Origin: Liquidambar formosana
Taxonomy: Eukaryota; Streptophyta; Magnoliopsida; Saxifragales; Altingiaceae
Direction: 5' to 3'
Assembly: GCA_039720395.1 (NCBI GenBank)
Contig: CM077828.1
Coordinates: forward strand, 27,508,717-27,572,716
Length of the DNA: 64,000 nt
The notes under the pieces were generated by a model that made no database searches, was not told the DNA's origin, and saw only the letters and a program-made list of their open reading frames with translations. Of the stretch, positions 12,093 through 23,801 are shown piece by piece (the first letter of the stretch is position 1; every line of letters begins with the position of its first letter). A program made the translations under genes and the position numbers.

Positions 12093-12264
12093 CAACAAAG
12101 GTTGGTCTTAGTGGAAGGGACTCTAGTCGTTTAAACAAGAAATCTTAGGTTCGAGTCCTTGTAGATACAGCAAATTTTTTTGAGAGAAAATCCCGCTTTG
12201 GTGCTCAACAATATCTCAGAGGATTAGTCTTGATAAAAACTTGGAGACATCTTAGGAAAACTAA
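12093..12264 (+). mobile_element. tRNA-derived SINE, private to copy 2
   Basis: The body starts CAACAAAGGTTGGTCTTAGTGG (A-box-like) and has a good B box GGTTCGAGTCC about 50 bp later. It is flanked by a 16-bp direct repeat AAAAATACAAAAATAC at 12,077-12,092 and 12,265-12,280, as expected for LINE-assisted insertion. Copy 1 lacks it. Confidence 0.82.
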
Positions 12265-13990
12265 AAAAATACAAAAATACAAAAGGATAGGACTATTGTC
12301 AAAGTTAATTTTGTGTGTTTCATGAGTATTTTTTATTTTTAACTTTTTTTTTTATTTTTTATTTTTTTTTTTGTTGAGTGAAAAGGATGTTCACTAAATT
12401 TGAAGGTAGTAGCATAATTTACAAGGTGTGTAGTCACTCTAGCATCGGATAACAAGTGAGTAGATAAAGTCAATCCAAAGACTTTTCTCTTTCGTAGGCA
12501 CATTAGTTGGCTTCTCGTAAAATGTGCATTATCTCCACCTCCTAATCCCTCTGCACGTGTACCTTTTGCGATTAGATATGATAGCCCCATACTTCTGAGC
12601 CATAGAATTATTAAAGTTCTAGAGGTGAGCAAGTTGATGGCTGCTCGGGCATCCAAAATCACTTAGACCCTTTCATGTGACAATGTAATTTAGGATTTAG
12701 ATATGGATATCCACATAAATTTATTGACAGGTCCAAATTTAGAGAAATATTAAAATTAAGAAATAAAAATTTTGAAATCGATTTATAGAAAATGACATAA
12801 ATTACAATTAGTAGTAAAACATAAAAATTTGTAAAGAAAATTTAGAAATAAAACAGAATATAATAAACAATTTAGAATTAGATTATCGTTGTCAAGATTT
12901 ATATCGATGTTTTCTAGTGAAAAAAATATCGATAGGTGTATTAACAATGGTGGAGAAATTTTTCTAAAGAAAGAAATATCGACAAGAATTTTAGTAAAAG
13001 CTTTACCTGGCCATCTATAGAAACAATATTATAGTTTTTTAAGTAAAGTCACCCAATTAAATATGTTAATTTTAATGCCCCCCACATGGCTAATTATTAT
13101 TGGACGTTTTACGATAATGTCGAAAAATGTCCTCTCACCCTAAAATTTTATCTGAATTATTGCAAGAACCACCCCAACTGGACATCACCTACCTGCAATG
13201 CATTTGTCTCTTCCCCCCTCCCCACTCTATCATTGTACCCTATTTGACTCCCAAATAAATGAATAATAACCAAGCAAAGATGAGACGCTACGTGAAACAC
13301 TGTTAGAGCTCATCCATGAAATTGCACGTTAAAACAAGGCAACGCATGCGTGAAAAGAAGTTCATCATAATAATTTCTTGTCATTTATAGAAAGCAATTG
13401 GGCATTCAGATTCTCAATTGCACAATGCATAGTCACCCTAAAAAGTTGCCTATATCCTATGCCACTTCCTATTCTTCTTCAACGAATTCTTGTTACTTGT
13501 CTTAGTCTTGAACTGTGATTACCAACTAAATTGACTTTCTAATTGGAAAATGCGATAAATTTTGAGCCAATGGAGGTCTCGCCATTTGTCTCGATCTTAA
13601 TTATTATACATTATTTCCAACATTATTGACTATAAAATGTGGCTTAAGCCTTCGTTCTTATTATTGTTCACTTAATATCAGTGTTGAGGTACGTGGAACA
13701 CCGACTAACAGAATCCATTGTATTTTTTTTTTTATTTTGTAAATGTTTAAATCCATAGATATGGTTTGTAAGTTTAATAGGCTTAAAAAATTGATATTTT
13801 TCTTGGGAGGAGGTGAGGACTACGCAAAGGTTAGATATTATTAGTTGATTAACATAAAGATCATTTTCTAGTCCAGGCCTCTAGTACGAGTCTAATGAAG
13901 CTTACCTAAGCAAAAACATCTTCAAAGCAATCCTAAGTTATTCCTAACCCCTCATATTATTTTGTTTATAAAGTGAATAGGATGTAGCTT

Positions 13991-14169
13991 TGCAAGTTGC
14001 AACAGATCCTATGGGGTTCATAAAGCTTTTAAACCTAACCATTGACCTAATATATATCACTATGCAGCATATGACAACCTTGCAAGTTGCAACAGATCCT
14101 ATGGGATTCATAAAGCTTTTAAACTTAACCATTGACCTAAATATATCACTATGCAGCATATAACAGCCC
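13991..14169 (+). repeat. 90-bp tandem duplication within copy 2
   Basis: Two units of about 90 bp begin TGCAAGTTGCAACAGATCCT at 13,991 and 14,081. Copy 1 has a single unit (about 2,741-2,820), so the duplication arose in copy 2. Confidence 0.9.
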
Positions 14170-14765
14170 TACCATTTGATACATTTTTTAGGGGGTGATT
14201 TTTTTATACGGACTAAAGCACCATGTATATGCTTGATTCATGGGCATTTTATCCATGCATATTGCATGCTGCTATTGGAAATGCATGACTGTGTATTTGG
14301 AGTTCACTTTGAAGGCATGCTAGCTTTTCAAATTAATCCATTCATTACACCCATCGATTAAAACGGTTTAATATCGTCATCTTTATAGTTTAGGTGTTAT
14401 CTTTTTACCTCCTGTAAAGAGAAGATTAAGGGTTCGACCTTGTACCCAAAATGGGTATAACCTTGCTCTCCATGATAACACATGGACAACTCTTTTTATA
14501 CATAATTATTATTCTAGTTCCTTACCGTACTATACGGATCGTATAAGATTTATATATATATATATATATATGTATATAAATCTGGCCGTATTAGTGGAAA
14601 AGGGTATTCCATATATGCCTCAAACATCATATCGGATGAAAATTTATCTGTAAATCATAGTCAAACAACTCAAATCGCACTAACCCAATAATAACCATCA
14701 ATAAAAAGAAGTACCCCAGCCACAGAAACTAACGATCTTGACTTTGTTCTAGACAGTGGAGCCCA

Positions 14766-14766
<1 letters not shown>

Positions 14767-14799
<33 letters not shown>
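14767..14799. repeat. (AAT)n microsatellite
   Basis: About 11 AAT units. Copy 1 has an AT run at the matching place (about 3,620-3,636). Confidence 0.95.
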
Positions 14800-16252
14800 T
14801 TAACAATATATGATTAGAAATTAAACCTACCGTTACCGTTCATCCAATCGATGACAACAATTGTGGGACATGCCTTCATTTAATAAACATTAATCGATAT
14901 TTTATCATTGAGATGCTTCTATCACATAACGATTTTCTAATTTTCTATACAAATTTGCTTATAGATATTTATTTTGTTGCATGTATCTGTCACTTGTGTC
15001 CCAAGTCTAACTTTAATTATTTACAATGAGGGGTGACTATTTGGACATCGCCCATTTTATCAATACTCAACTGTCCAGATCAATGGCCTAATTTTTAGTT
15101 TAATTTTTTTAATCAATTATTGACTTTGATAGGAAGGCAATGAGGAAGGCTATGAGAGGCTTTGATTGCTTGTTTTTTTTTGTTAAAAGGTCTAAAATGC
15201 TCTTTATTGTACAGCCCAAAACAAGAAATTGAGAGATGATATTGTCTTTACCCTAGTAAAGTGTCATCTGTAAGTGTTCAATTTTATTTTAACTCGATCA
15301 TATTAGACAACCCAACACCATACCCTATATAATAGTTCCCCAACTAAATTTTTTCAGAAGGCAAGATCGAAATTATAAGAACAAAAACAAATGATATGTC
15401 ACCTAAATCCTCTTACCTAAACTTTTTGCCCAGTTCCTCTTACCCAATTGATATGGTAATTGGATTAACCAATCAAAAGTTTTATAAGAATAATTACTTA
15501 TAGTGGGCTGATGTGGCGATTGTCGTCACGTCATTTGTGCAAAAGGATTTGAGCAAAATTTTGGGAATACTTTCCTATATAATTGATGAGATTATAACTC
15601 CCAACATGCTTGCTCAAATAAAGGAAATAGATATCACCTAGTGTTCCAACCATGTTCTAATTTTCCTGTATTAAATCCTAATTTTGGTGGGAAGGCTATA
15701 TTAGACTGCTTATCACAAATGAATCTTCCCATTCCTCCCATTCTAAGTGAATACATCCAACATTTCAACCAATCCACTCAATGGCTCAAAACAACTTGGC
15801 AAAACCATCCAATTCACCTTTTTATCTTCTTTCACATCTCAAGTCAATTATCTCTTTGGGGTCTCCATCACCTTTCTATTATTAAAATTACTTATCTTAA
15901 ACATAAACATATAGAAAACGAAAACGGCTAATGAGAAGAAATGGTATAGCATATTAGGTAAAATGCATTCATCATCTCATAATAATTTACCTTAAAATTT
16001 CAAAAAGGTAAATTATCTCATGTAGGCAGGGTGATTTGTGAAAGAGAAGTGTAAATTTAAATATGAAAACTCTTGGTAATAGCCATATCCATACCTGGGT
16101 GGTCCTTAAAGTGATATAGATTAGCTGAACATGTGGCACATGTGACATGTATAATGGTACAAATATCAAAATGGCAAGTTTACACCTTCTTTCTTTCCTT
16201 CTCCACTGTTTATTTTGTTTATTTATTTTTGCCATCTCTTACATAATCATCA

Positions 16253-18228
16253 TCTATATCTATATCTATACTTCCTATAAAATGGTGAATGTCAGAAAAA
16301 CTTTTGATTGACCTTTATACCCTCATTTTTAAACTTAATTAATTTTTTAACCTTACCCTTAATAAAATCCATAAAAACAATACTATCCCCATTATAGAGA
16401 GTCCTATTATTTAGCTCTTTTCTTATTAAATCTATACTACTTATAAAAGTGTGAATCCAATAAAAACTTTTGATTTTCTAAAATACCCTTATTTTAATAT
16501 GTAATGACATCAACATTCTTAAGTAATCGAAAAGACAAAAAAAAAAAAAGATGCATTAAAAAGATAAATAATTGCAAATTACTCTTCAACCACAAAAATA
16601 CGTCTTTAGAAAATCATTCTTTGTAACATCTTTGATAGGAAGAGAATCAAAGACGAATCAGTTGAATGAAAATAAAAAGATGCATGCTTGAAACAAATGA
16701 AAACTCAGATTAAGAGGCTAAAAAAAAAAAAAAAAAAACTTGAATTGCATAAGTAAAGTTTTGAATAGCACATATAATCTTTGATTATTTTCTAAGGATT
16801 CGCATATCAAAAAAAACTTGAATTGCATTATTGAACTTTTAAATTGTTGCTAGTCGTATAATTTTCATATTTTGTTGAGAATTCATATATAATCTTTGAT
16901 TTTTTTAAATAATTAAGTCAAATTACCAAGAAAAAGAAGAGAATTAAAGACGATTCAATTGAAGGAAAATTAAAAAAGAAGCAGGCTTGAACAAAAACAA
17001 AACAAAACCCCCAAAAAAAAAAATAAAAAAAATAAAAGAAACCATTAACGAATGCACAAGAAAAAACCTTCAAAGAGACAAAGAGTGAAAAAGAGAGCCT
17101 TTTGTTTCAGTATTGAAAGTTTCACAAAACCTTCAAAGAACTTATGTATAATGAAGTTTCAAAAATAATTTTAAGCACTATGATTTGGGAAAGATAATGA
17201 AAAAAAATAGTAATCATATCAAAAAAAGTAAAGGATTAAGTGATCAAAGTGCTTTCATTTTATGCAAAGGCACGATGAAATTATTAAATTAAAAAAATTA
17301 TTATCAATATTGAAAAAAATAATTTAACTTTAAAAAATTCACGTGCAACGCACGTGTGCACCAACTAGTATATATATAAAGATGAATGTGAGAAAAACTT
17401 TTGATTGAGTAATATAACCTTATTTTAATTTTTAAATACACAACTATCCTTCTGCATATATAGGAAATATAGGAATATAAAACACATACTGTAAATAGGA
17501 ATTCTAAGGAAAACTATAATTTGTATAATAAATAAATAAAACTCAAATAGGAATTCTAAAGAAACTATAATTCGTATAATAAATAAATAAATAAATAAAT
17601 AAAACAAACTTTTGATTAACTATTACACCCTTATTTTAAATTTTAAATACTTATTTTCCCTTAATCCGATAATGCCTTTCAAACCCTACGGCTCCCAATC
17701 AAGTCCCAACATCCTCTGACTTCTCTTCTCTTTATATTCTCCCCGCACCACAGTTTTTTAGTTTCCTTTCTTTCCCTCTTTTTCAAGTAATGTTCTTAAT
17801 TATAAGAAATCATTAATGAGGATTTTTAAACAAACAAAACATAGTCGTGTCAAAGCATGAAAATCTTCAGCTGGCAAATCCAATTAATGTTTAAATCATA
17901 TACCTATACTAAAATAAAAACTTAAAATTTTTAGAGGTTGTCTTCAAATCTTTTTCCTTTTATTATTGTTAATTTATTTTCTTTCTTTTAATTAGTATAG
18001 GGAATTTACAATATACATAAAATACCTATACTAAACATAGTTGTTGTTGATATTTAGCATAACTATTATCAAGTGTAAGATATAATCTTCAATGTGAATG
18101 TCTTTATAGTGATGTGGATGATTTCATATTGTTAAAATTTTCATTAGTATAATTATATTTGTATTTATCTTTCTTAATTAATATTATTTAAAACTGTTCG
18201 CTGTGTAACGCATGTGTGCTATAACTAG
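16253..18228 (+). mobile_element. Composite Helitron, private to copy 2
   Basis: Starts TCTATATCTATATCTATAC after host A (16,252) and ends CTAG (18,225-18,228) before host T (18,229). GTGT-AAC-GCAT hairpin-like sequence lies just before the end. Copy 1 has the intact A|T site near 5,985. A second Helitron sits inside (16,431-17,368), and another 5'-end-like segment (AAAGATGAATGTGAG followed by AACTTTTGATTGA) begins right after it at 17,369. No Rep/helicase reading frame is present. The interior also has a short duplicated GGAATTCTAA...AAATAAATA segment at about 17,500-17,600. Confidence 0.85.
16431..17368 (+). mobile_element. Inner non-autonomous Helitron
   Basis: 938 bp starting TCTATACTACTTATAAAAG after A (16,430) and ending CTAG (17,365-17,368) before T. 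A perfect CACGTGC-AAC-GCACGTG hairpin (about 17,340-17,356) lies about 8 bp before the CTAG end, the classic Helitron 3' structure. No coding capacity. Confidence 0.88.
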
Positions 18229-18535
18229 TAAGCTAAAAAGTACGGACATTTTTTTGAAGGTGTATATATTGGACACGACAACTTTCTCTTTGCTTTATTT
18301 ATTTATATATTTTTATCACATCCGATCTATGAGCAATTATCCTAAATTTTTAAAATCGATACAAACGAATTCATTTTTAATTATATATGTGATATTACAT
18401 GGTAAAAATGTAATAATTGTGTATAAATACATATTATTAATGTCATATCCTCGTCATCGAATCGTATCTTATATTTTAAGAATTTATTACGTAGCTACCG
18501 TGTTTTCTTAGATCATGTATACGTTACCTCGTACG

Positions 18536-18757
18536 GGGATTGGGATTTGCTCAAGTTGGGGTCTTTAACTTGACGCTCAATTTAGCGTTAGATTTTGGAC
18601 ACGTGGGGGGATGCAATTAGCAACGGCTGGGCTTCTCCTACAAATGCTAAAACTTTCTCATCCTAGCCGTTGATAATTGCATCCTCCCACGTGTCCGAAA
18701 TCTAACGCTAAATTGAGCGTCAAGTTAAGGACCCCAACTTGAGCAAATCCAAATCCC
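18536..18757. mobile_element. Foldback MITE, private to copy 2
   Basis: 222 bp made of two arms of about 95 bp in inverted orientation around a short loop (about 18,635-18,660). The left arm starts GGGATTGGGATTTGCTC and the right, reversed, GGGATTTGGATTTGCTC. It is flanked by TCGTACG (or CTCGTACG, counting one overlapping C). An 8-bp target would suggest hAT. Copy 1 lacks it near 6,370-6,390. Confidence 0.88.
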
Positions 18758-19023
18758 TCGTACGGAGCCACAAAACATATGTGATTAGGCTTTGCTTTAG
18801 GCGTGAGGATTTCGAATTTGCTGAGAGGGGAGCTAGTCCTGCACGCAAATTCCACTAGCTAGAAGACAAAAAGTTCCCATCAAGTGCAAACTATGAGACA
18901 GTTAGCTGTAGGTCCACCTGATAGCAGCAATTGGCTTACCTCTCCATTTGGAAGGCGACTTAAAATGCATGTCAGTCGGTATAAAGTTTTCATATTGTCA
19001 AGTGGGTTGTACATTTAATTTAA

Positions 19024-19493
19024 GGGTTTTCTTAAGGTGTGACTCAGGCACACGTTAAATTGTATTTTTTTCGTCTCATAAAGATAGATCATTTTGTTAT
19101 TTTTTTTTGTTCCAAAATGTTTGGCTATTTTAAAAAGTCAAATTATAAATTTTTTAGGTTTTCTATACTATTCTTTGTTATTTCAATAATTATCTTCAAC
19201 AGAAAACCCTACAAAAAAAGAGAGAATATTATTGGAAAGATGAAAATAAATGACAAGTTAATATAATAATGGTTTTTTCTTAAACTCTGTGTTTTGTCAA
19301 ATATGGCTTATCTTTGTGAGACTGAGGGAGCAATTAATGACTTAATCATTATATGGAAAATAGTAAAAATGCATTAAAAAAATTAAAGTTGCTTGAAAAA
19401 TATTAAAATACTTAAAAAATTGTACAAATACATTTTCTTATACAATGATTGAATCACTAATTATAACTTAACATGTGCATGTTAAGAAAACCC
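19024..19493. mobile_element. MITE with TTAA flanks, private to copy 2
   Basis: 470 bp with ends GGGTTTTCTTAA and TTAAGAAAACCC, flanked by TTAA at 19,020-19,023 and 19,494-19,497. Subterminal sequence has GACTCAGGCACACGTTAA. Copy 1 reads straight through at about 6,660. Related copies lie at 42,105-42,318 and 50,330-50,420. A TTAA target recalls piggyBac, a TAA/TTA target recalls PIF/Harbinger; the sequence alone does not decide. Confidence 0.8.
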
Positions 19494-21975
19494 TTAATGA
19501 TCTCAAGCAGCGGGTAGTTTACTCCAAAGCATTAATTTCTCCAGGGCTTTCTAGGCTGTAAAAATCAGGCTATTTGTCCCCTAGCTTTTGGGCCTTATTA
19601 GAAGTACTTTGGAATTGGGGCGCAGTGGTGACACTAGACTAAAAATTATATTCGAATTCAATATTATAAATTTAGCATGTAGGTTTTTATTGAACATTTT
19701 CGAAATTTTCACACCATTTGAAGTACTATTGACCAAGGCATGTTTAGCCGTCCAATTGGAAATTAAACGGCTGGAAGAATAGTACATTTTACATGGTATT
19801 AATCTATCTTGAGTGAAATAATTTTAAAATGTTGGAGACATCATTATAGTTAATTTTATAAAATTAATTTTTGAGTTTCTACTTCTTTTTTACGATGATG
19901 ATCATCATTTTCTTGAATTTTTTTTTATTCAAAGTGATAAATTCATTTAATTTTCATTTAGATGCCCAAATAGGCGTATAAGTGTCCTCTAAAGGCTTTT
20001 GGGATATATTGTGAAAATCATTGGTATATGTGCCTTATTAAAAGTTTGGTTAGGCCTGGGGCACAGGGATAACACTAGACTAAAATGTATCATGAAGCTA
20101 GGATATATAGAAATTAGAACAATTTCAATAAATTTCACATCATGTAGAGTTTTGATGCCAATGGATTGTTGGCCTATGGCACCTCTTCCCCTCTCAAAGG
20201 GGGAGGTCTCTCGTTTGAGGAGCTATGGAGTAAGTTTATATATACTTATGTTCTTGGATATACCTAAAAAAATAAGAAAAAGGTTTTGATTGAAATTGGA
20301 TGCTAACATCATAAAACCAAGATAATCTTTAGTATACTTAAAACAATTAAATAAGATCCTTACTTTTGTAGGGCTAAAGACCTAAAGTGGACAAAAGATT
20401 CTCCAAAAATGATGATTTTCGTTGGTAACACACCACATATGTCTTAAGGATTGAAGGTCATTTGAGTCAAGACCAAAAGATTCCACTAGTTCTTATATAT
20501 GAGCCTTGGGTTTACCAATCATCGATCTATGTGGGACCTAAGTGGGTTAAGAAGTCTTGCATGAACCCAAAATTTACCCATAAGGGATTCCTCGTACCCA
20601 AATAGAAAAAAAAAAAGCTGGTCAAGAAAAATCCTCGAAACATCTTTTCTTCATTAATCCACAGAGTGGTTTTATTTGTTAATAAAGTTCTTGTAACCAA
20701 ACCCAAAAGGGTAAGTGTTAGATGACAACACGGTTCATGTGATAATAAAAAAATGATGACGATGACGAAGATGAATTTGGTTACATTTAAGATATACCTC
20801 CATTGAACCTCAAAAGTTGGTACCTAAGATATCAATAATTATTATAATGGTGATAATACATTGGACAGAGTGGAATGTGGATCGAATATGCATATGTCCA
20901 CCGAAAAATGGGCAACTTTCCACATGAAAGTGAAGGCTTGCTTTTCATTACCAATCTTTAAATGTTTGGTTAGCTTTTTGATGAAACCATTGAGATCTCA
21001 AAAGCTTGATTCTGATATATATATTTTTTTTTTGGTGGAAAGGAATTATTGAATATTAAAAAAGAATGATTATTGACTGATTAAGTGATTTTCTATCTTT
21101 AATTGGCTAATCATGCATGTTTTGGGCATGTGCCGCGTGATTAGGTCGAGTTGTACATCTAAGCCATTTTATTTATTTATTTACTTTTTTTCTGCATTAA
21201 GTTATAGTTGAAACTTGGAACATAAAACAATATTGAACTATGGTAAATAAGGAGAGAGCATCCGTGAGGGTAGCATGACAAAATACTATGGCTTTGAAAA
21301 TGGATATATAGAGTTTGAATTTTTGTCCTTTTACTCACATGGGCTTGTGGATGGATTGTACACATTATGTGAAATTAGTTTGGGTCCAAATATCGATTAG
21401 AGTAGGCTTAGAATACCAACGATTGAGTAAGAAAAAAAAAAAAGAAAAGAAAAGAAAAAGGAGAGCTTGCATGGTGCAGCCATTGTTCGCATCGCTGTCA
21501 AATTCCTAGGTTAACCTTTTGTAATTGACAAAATTACAATAAATAATCTTTTTACCCCACATAGGATTTTTTCTCCATCCTTGAAATATGACACCTTAGT
21601 GGGTTACTAAAATTTTTATCTCTGTAACCAGGAGAAATTAATCTTAAAGATGCTTTCAAACTCACTCGTAATACCCCAACATCCCATCTTGGGCAGGTGC
21701 AATAAAACTTTTATGGATAATGAGTTCTCTTTATTGCTTGATTTACTTAGTGCCTACTTTCATTTAATTTTTATCAAATAACCTTTAAACTAATAAATAA
21801 AGACATTTTTTCCTTCGGTCAAATTTAATGTCTATTTTCATCTATTTTTTATCAAAGTCTTAGTCTATATTTATCAAATTTTATATTTAAAGTAATAATA
21901 AAATGCTAATTTAGACATTAAATTAATTTAATAGCATCATGTGATCAGATATATTTTGACCATATTTTCTTACCA

Positions 21976-22540
21976 CAAATAACCTAAAAGGGTAAAATTT
22001 CGCAATTTAACAGTTCAGAAGAGCTTTATAAAACTGACTTATAATTCCACATGAGGGTTTCAGTGTTTTGCTTTTAATTGATGCTGCAGGGCTTCCAATT
22101 AATTTTGACCATGGTATAAATTGATTAGGGCTTTGATTAGGCCGTTGCTAATTTGACGTTTCAAATTGTCCAAACTCTTCCTCAATTTCGGACTTTTCAT
22201 CCTTTCTTTACTGGTTACAATCAGAAAGCTTTTGGTTGCATCACTGTTTCTGTCTCTCTCTCTCTCTCTCTCACCTCTCACCTCTCACCTGTCAGTCCGT
22301 CACCTCTCTCATCTCTCACCTTCTGCATCTCTAATACATCCCTCTGGTGAGTGGTAAGAGAGTATAGAAAACTTATACTAATAATTAGGCATATCAAACT
22401 CTCACCATTACTCTATTTTTTGGCATACCGCCCATAACTTATATAATACATAATACATAGTTTACTTTCAATTTTTTTTTTTTTTTAAATTTTTAATTTT
22501 CAAAATTTCACTCCTCTCTCTCTCTCTCTCTCAAAAAAGT
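21976..22540. other. Intergenic region and upstream promoter of the boron transporter
   Basis: Unique non-coding sequence between the end of copy 2 and the boron transporter. It has CT-rich tracts at about 22,251-22,272 and 22,511-22,532, of the kind seen in plant core promoters. No gene recognised. Confidence 0.5.
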
Positions 22541-22553
22541 TTTATATATATGC
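22541..22553 (+). promoter_or_regulatory. Putative TATA box of the boron transporter gene
   Basis: TTTATATATATGC lies just after a CT tract and upstream of the leader region. Position and composition fit a plant TATA box; the transcription start would be near 22,570-22,590. Confidence 0.5.
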
Positions 22554-22570
22554 TTAGTCACCACACACTA

Positions 22571-23801
22571 TCTCAGCATTCACGCGAAGAAACCTTCCAT
22601 TGCAGAGTTTGTTTTCCTGACGACTTCATAATCTCTCAGATTCTCTTGCCTTTGCTCATTTGTAGCTCCTGGGTACATCTGAACTTTTCTTCTTGAATTT
22701 CTGTGCTCTCAGGTCATGTAACTTCATGTTATATATTTTCTTTGTGTGAGTTTGTTCTCAATCTGTATTTTCCTCGAAAGGGTCTTCTCTGTATAATGTA
22801 ATCTTGCAGAAGGTGTTTTAGTTGGCTCTCTTGTCAGTTTGATTAATGCCCATCTGCTATAAACTGTTCTAGACCATTCCTATTCTGATTTAAATCATGG
22901 GTTCTCGTTAATATTGCTATAGGAACGTCTGTGTCCATTTTCTTTTAGATTTTTTTAATGCCCATTTGCTTCAAATTGTTCTAGACTATCCTAAGTTCAA
23001 TTTTGAATAATGGGTCTTCGTTAATTTTGTTGTTTTTGCTCTCTGAACTTCAGAAGTCTCTAGTTTCAGGAGGTTCGTTCAAAGTTTTAGCATTTAAGAT
23101 CAAACCATGTAATTGATCTTTAAGCTGCATTTTGTTTTGGTTATAGTACTTCTGGTGGGAATTAGTTGATGAGTAGGAGGCATTTTTGTGTACTTGTGTA
23201 AAAGAGCAAGGTAATGGATCTGAGCTCTTTCGCTGTCAATCGCTAGTTGAGATCCAAGTATATGGAGGGTGTCTGTTTATTTCGTTAAGCTTGTCCTTCC
23301 AATTCACAATGAATTCTGTTCGCTAGTTTCCTTGATTTTTCTTTCAGTTATGGAATTCAAGTAGTTTAGAAAGTTGCAGAGTCCAAATTTAATTGAGAGC
23401 TCCATCCATTTTTAGTTCAGATTAATTACTAATTGATTCTTTTGTTCGTTGTAACAAAATACCCCAATCATTCTTTATAAATTCATTAAAATGTAAAGTT
23501 TTCCACTTGTGTACATTTATTTATGGCCTCATCATGGGTCACTCATACATCAAAAAATAATGAATCCACAAAATTTCCCACTTTTCGTTCAATACCCTAT
23601 GATGATCAACAAGTCTTTGTGTTTCTGCCCATAGTTTCTCGTACTCCACTTATGCAACTTTAGTTATCATATTGGCCTCTCGAGTCCCTTGAATCTGTGT
23701 CTCAGTTCAGTGTGTTTCTAATCACATCTCATCCTGGTTGGAAGTTATCTTGGAAATTTTTTTTCTTTCTAAGTACTTGTTTGCGAAACGTTTGAGTTAT
23801 C
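22571..23801 (+). promoter_or_regulatory. 5' leader region of the boron transporter, with minimal ATG-TAA ORFs
   Basis: About 1.2 kb separate the likely start of transcription from the main ATG. A pyrimidine-rich acceptor ending CTTTCTAAG at 23,773 suggests a leader intron; its donor is not certain. Three ATGTAA hexamers occur at 22,716-22,721, 22,796-22,801 and 23,107-23,112. AUG-stop elements are known to mediate boron-dependent control of some Arabidopsis boron-transport mRNAs. Whether these stay in the mature leader is unknown. Confidence 0.5.

Larger units (their letters stand above)
11662..21975 (+). repeat. Tandem segmental duplication, copy 2
   Basis: Direct repeat of 222-10,680 (anchors listed there). 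It lacks the copy-1 MULE, Stowaway, two Harbinger MITEs and Helitron. Instead it carries its own SINE, composite Helitron, foldback MITE and TTAA-flanked MITE. A segment at about 20,573-20,740 is also absent from copy 1, with no clear element ends. No intact gene was found. Confidence 0.93.
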
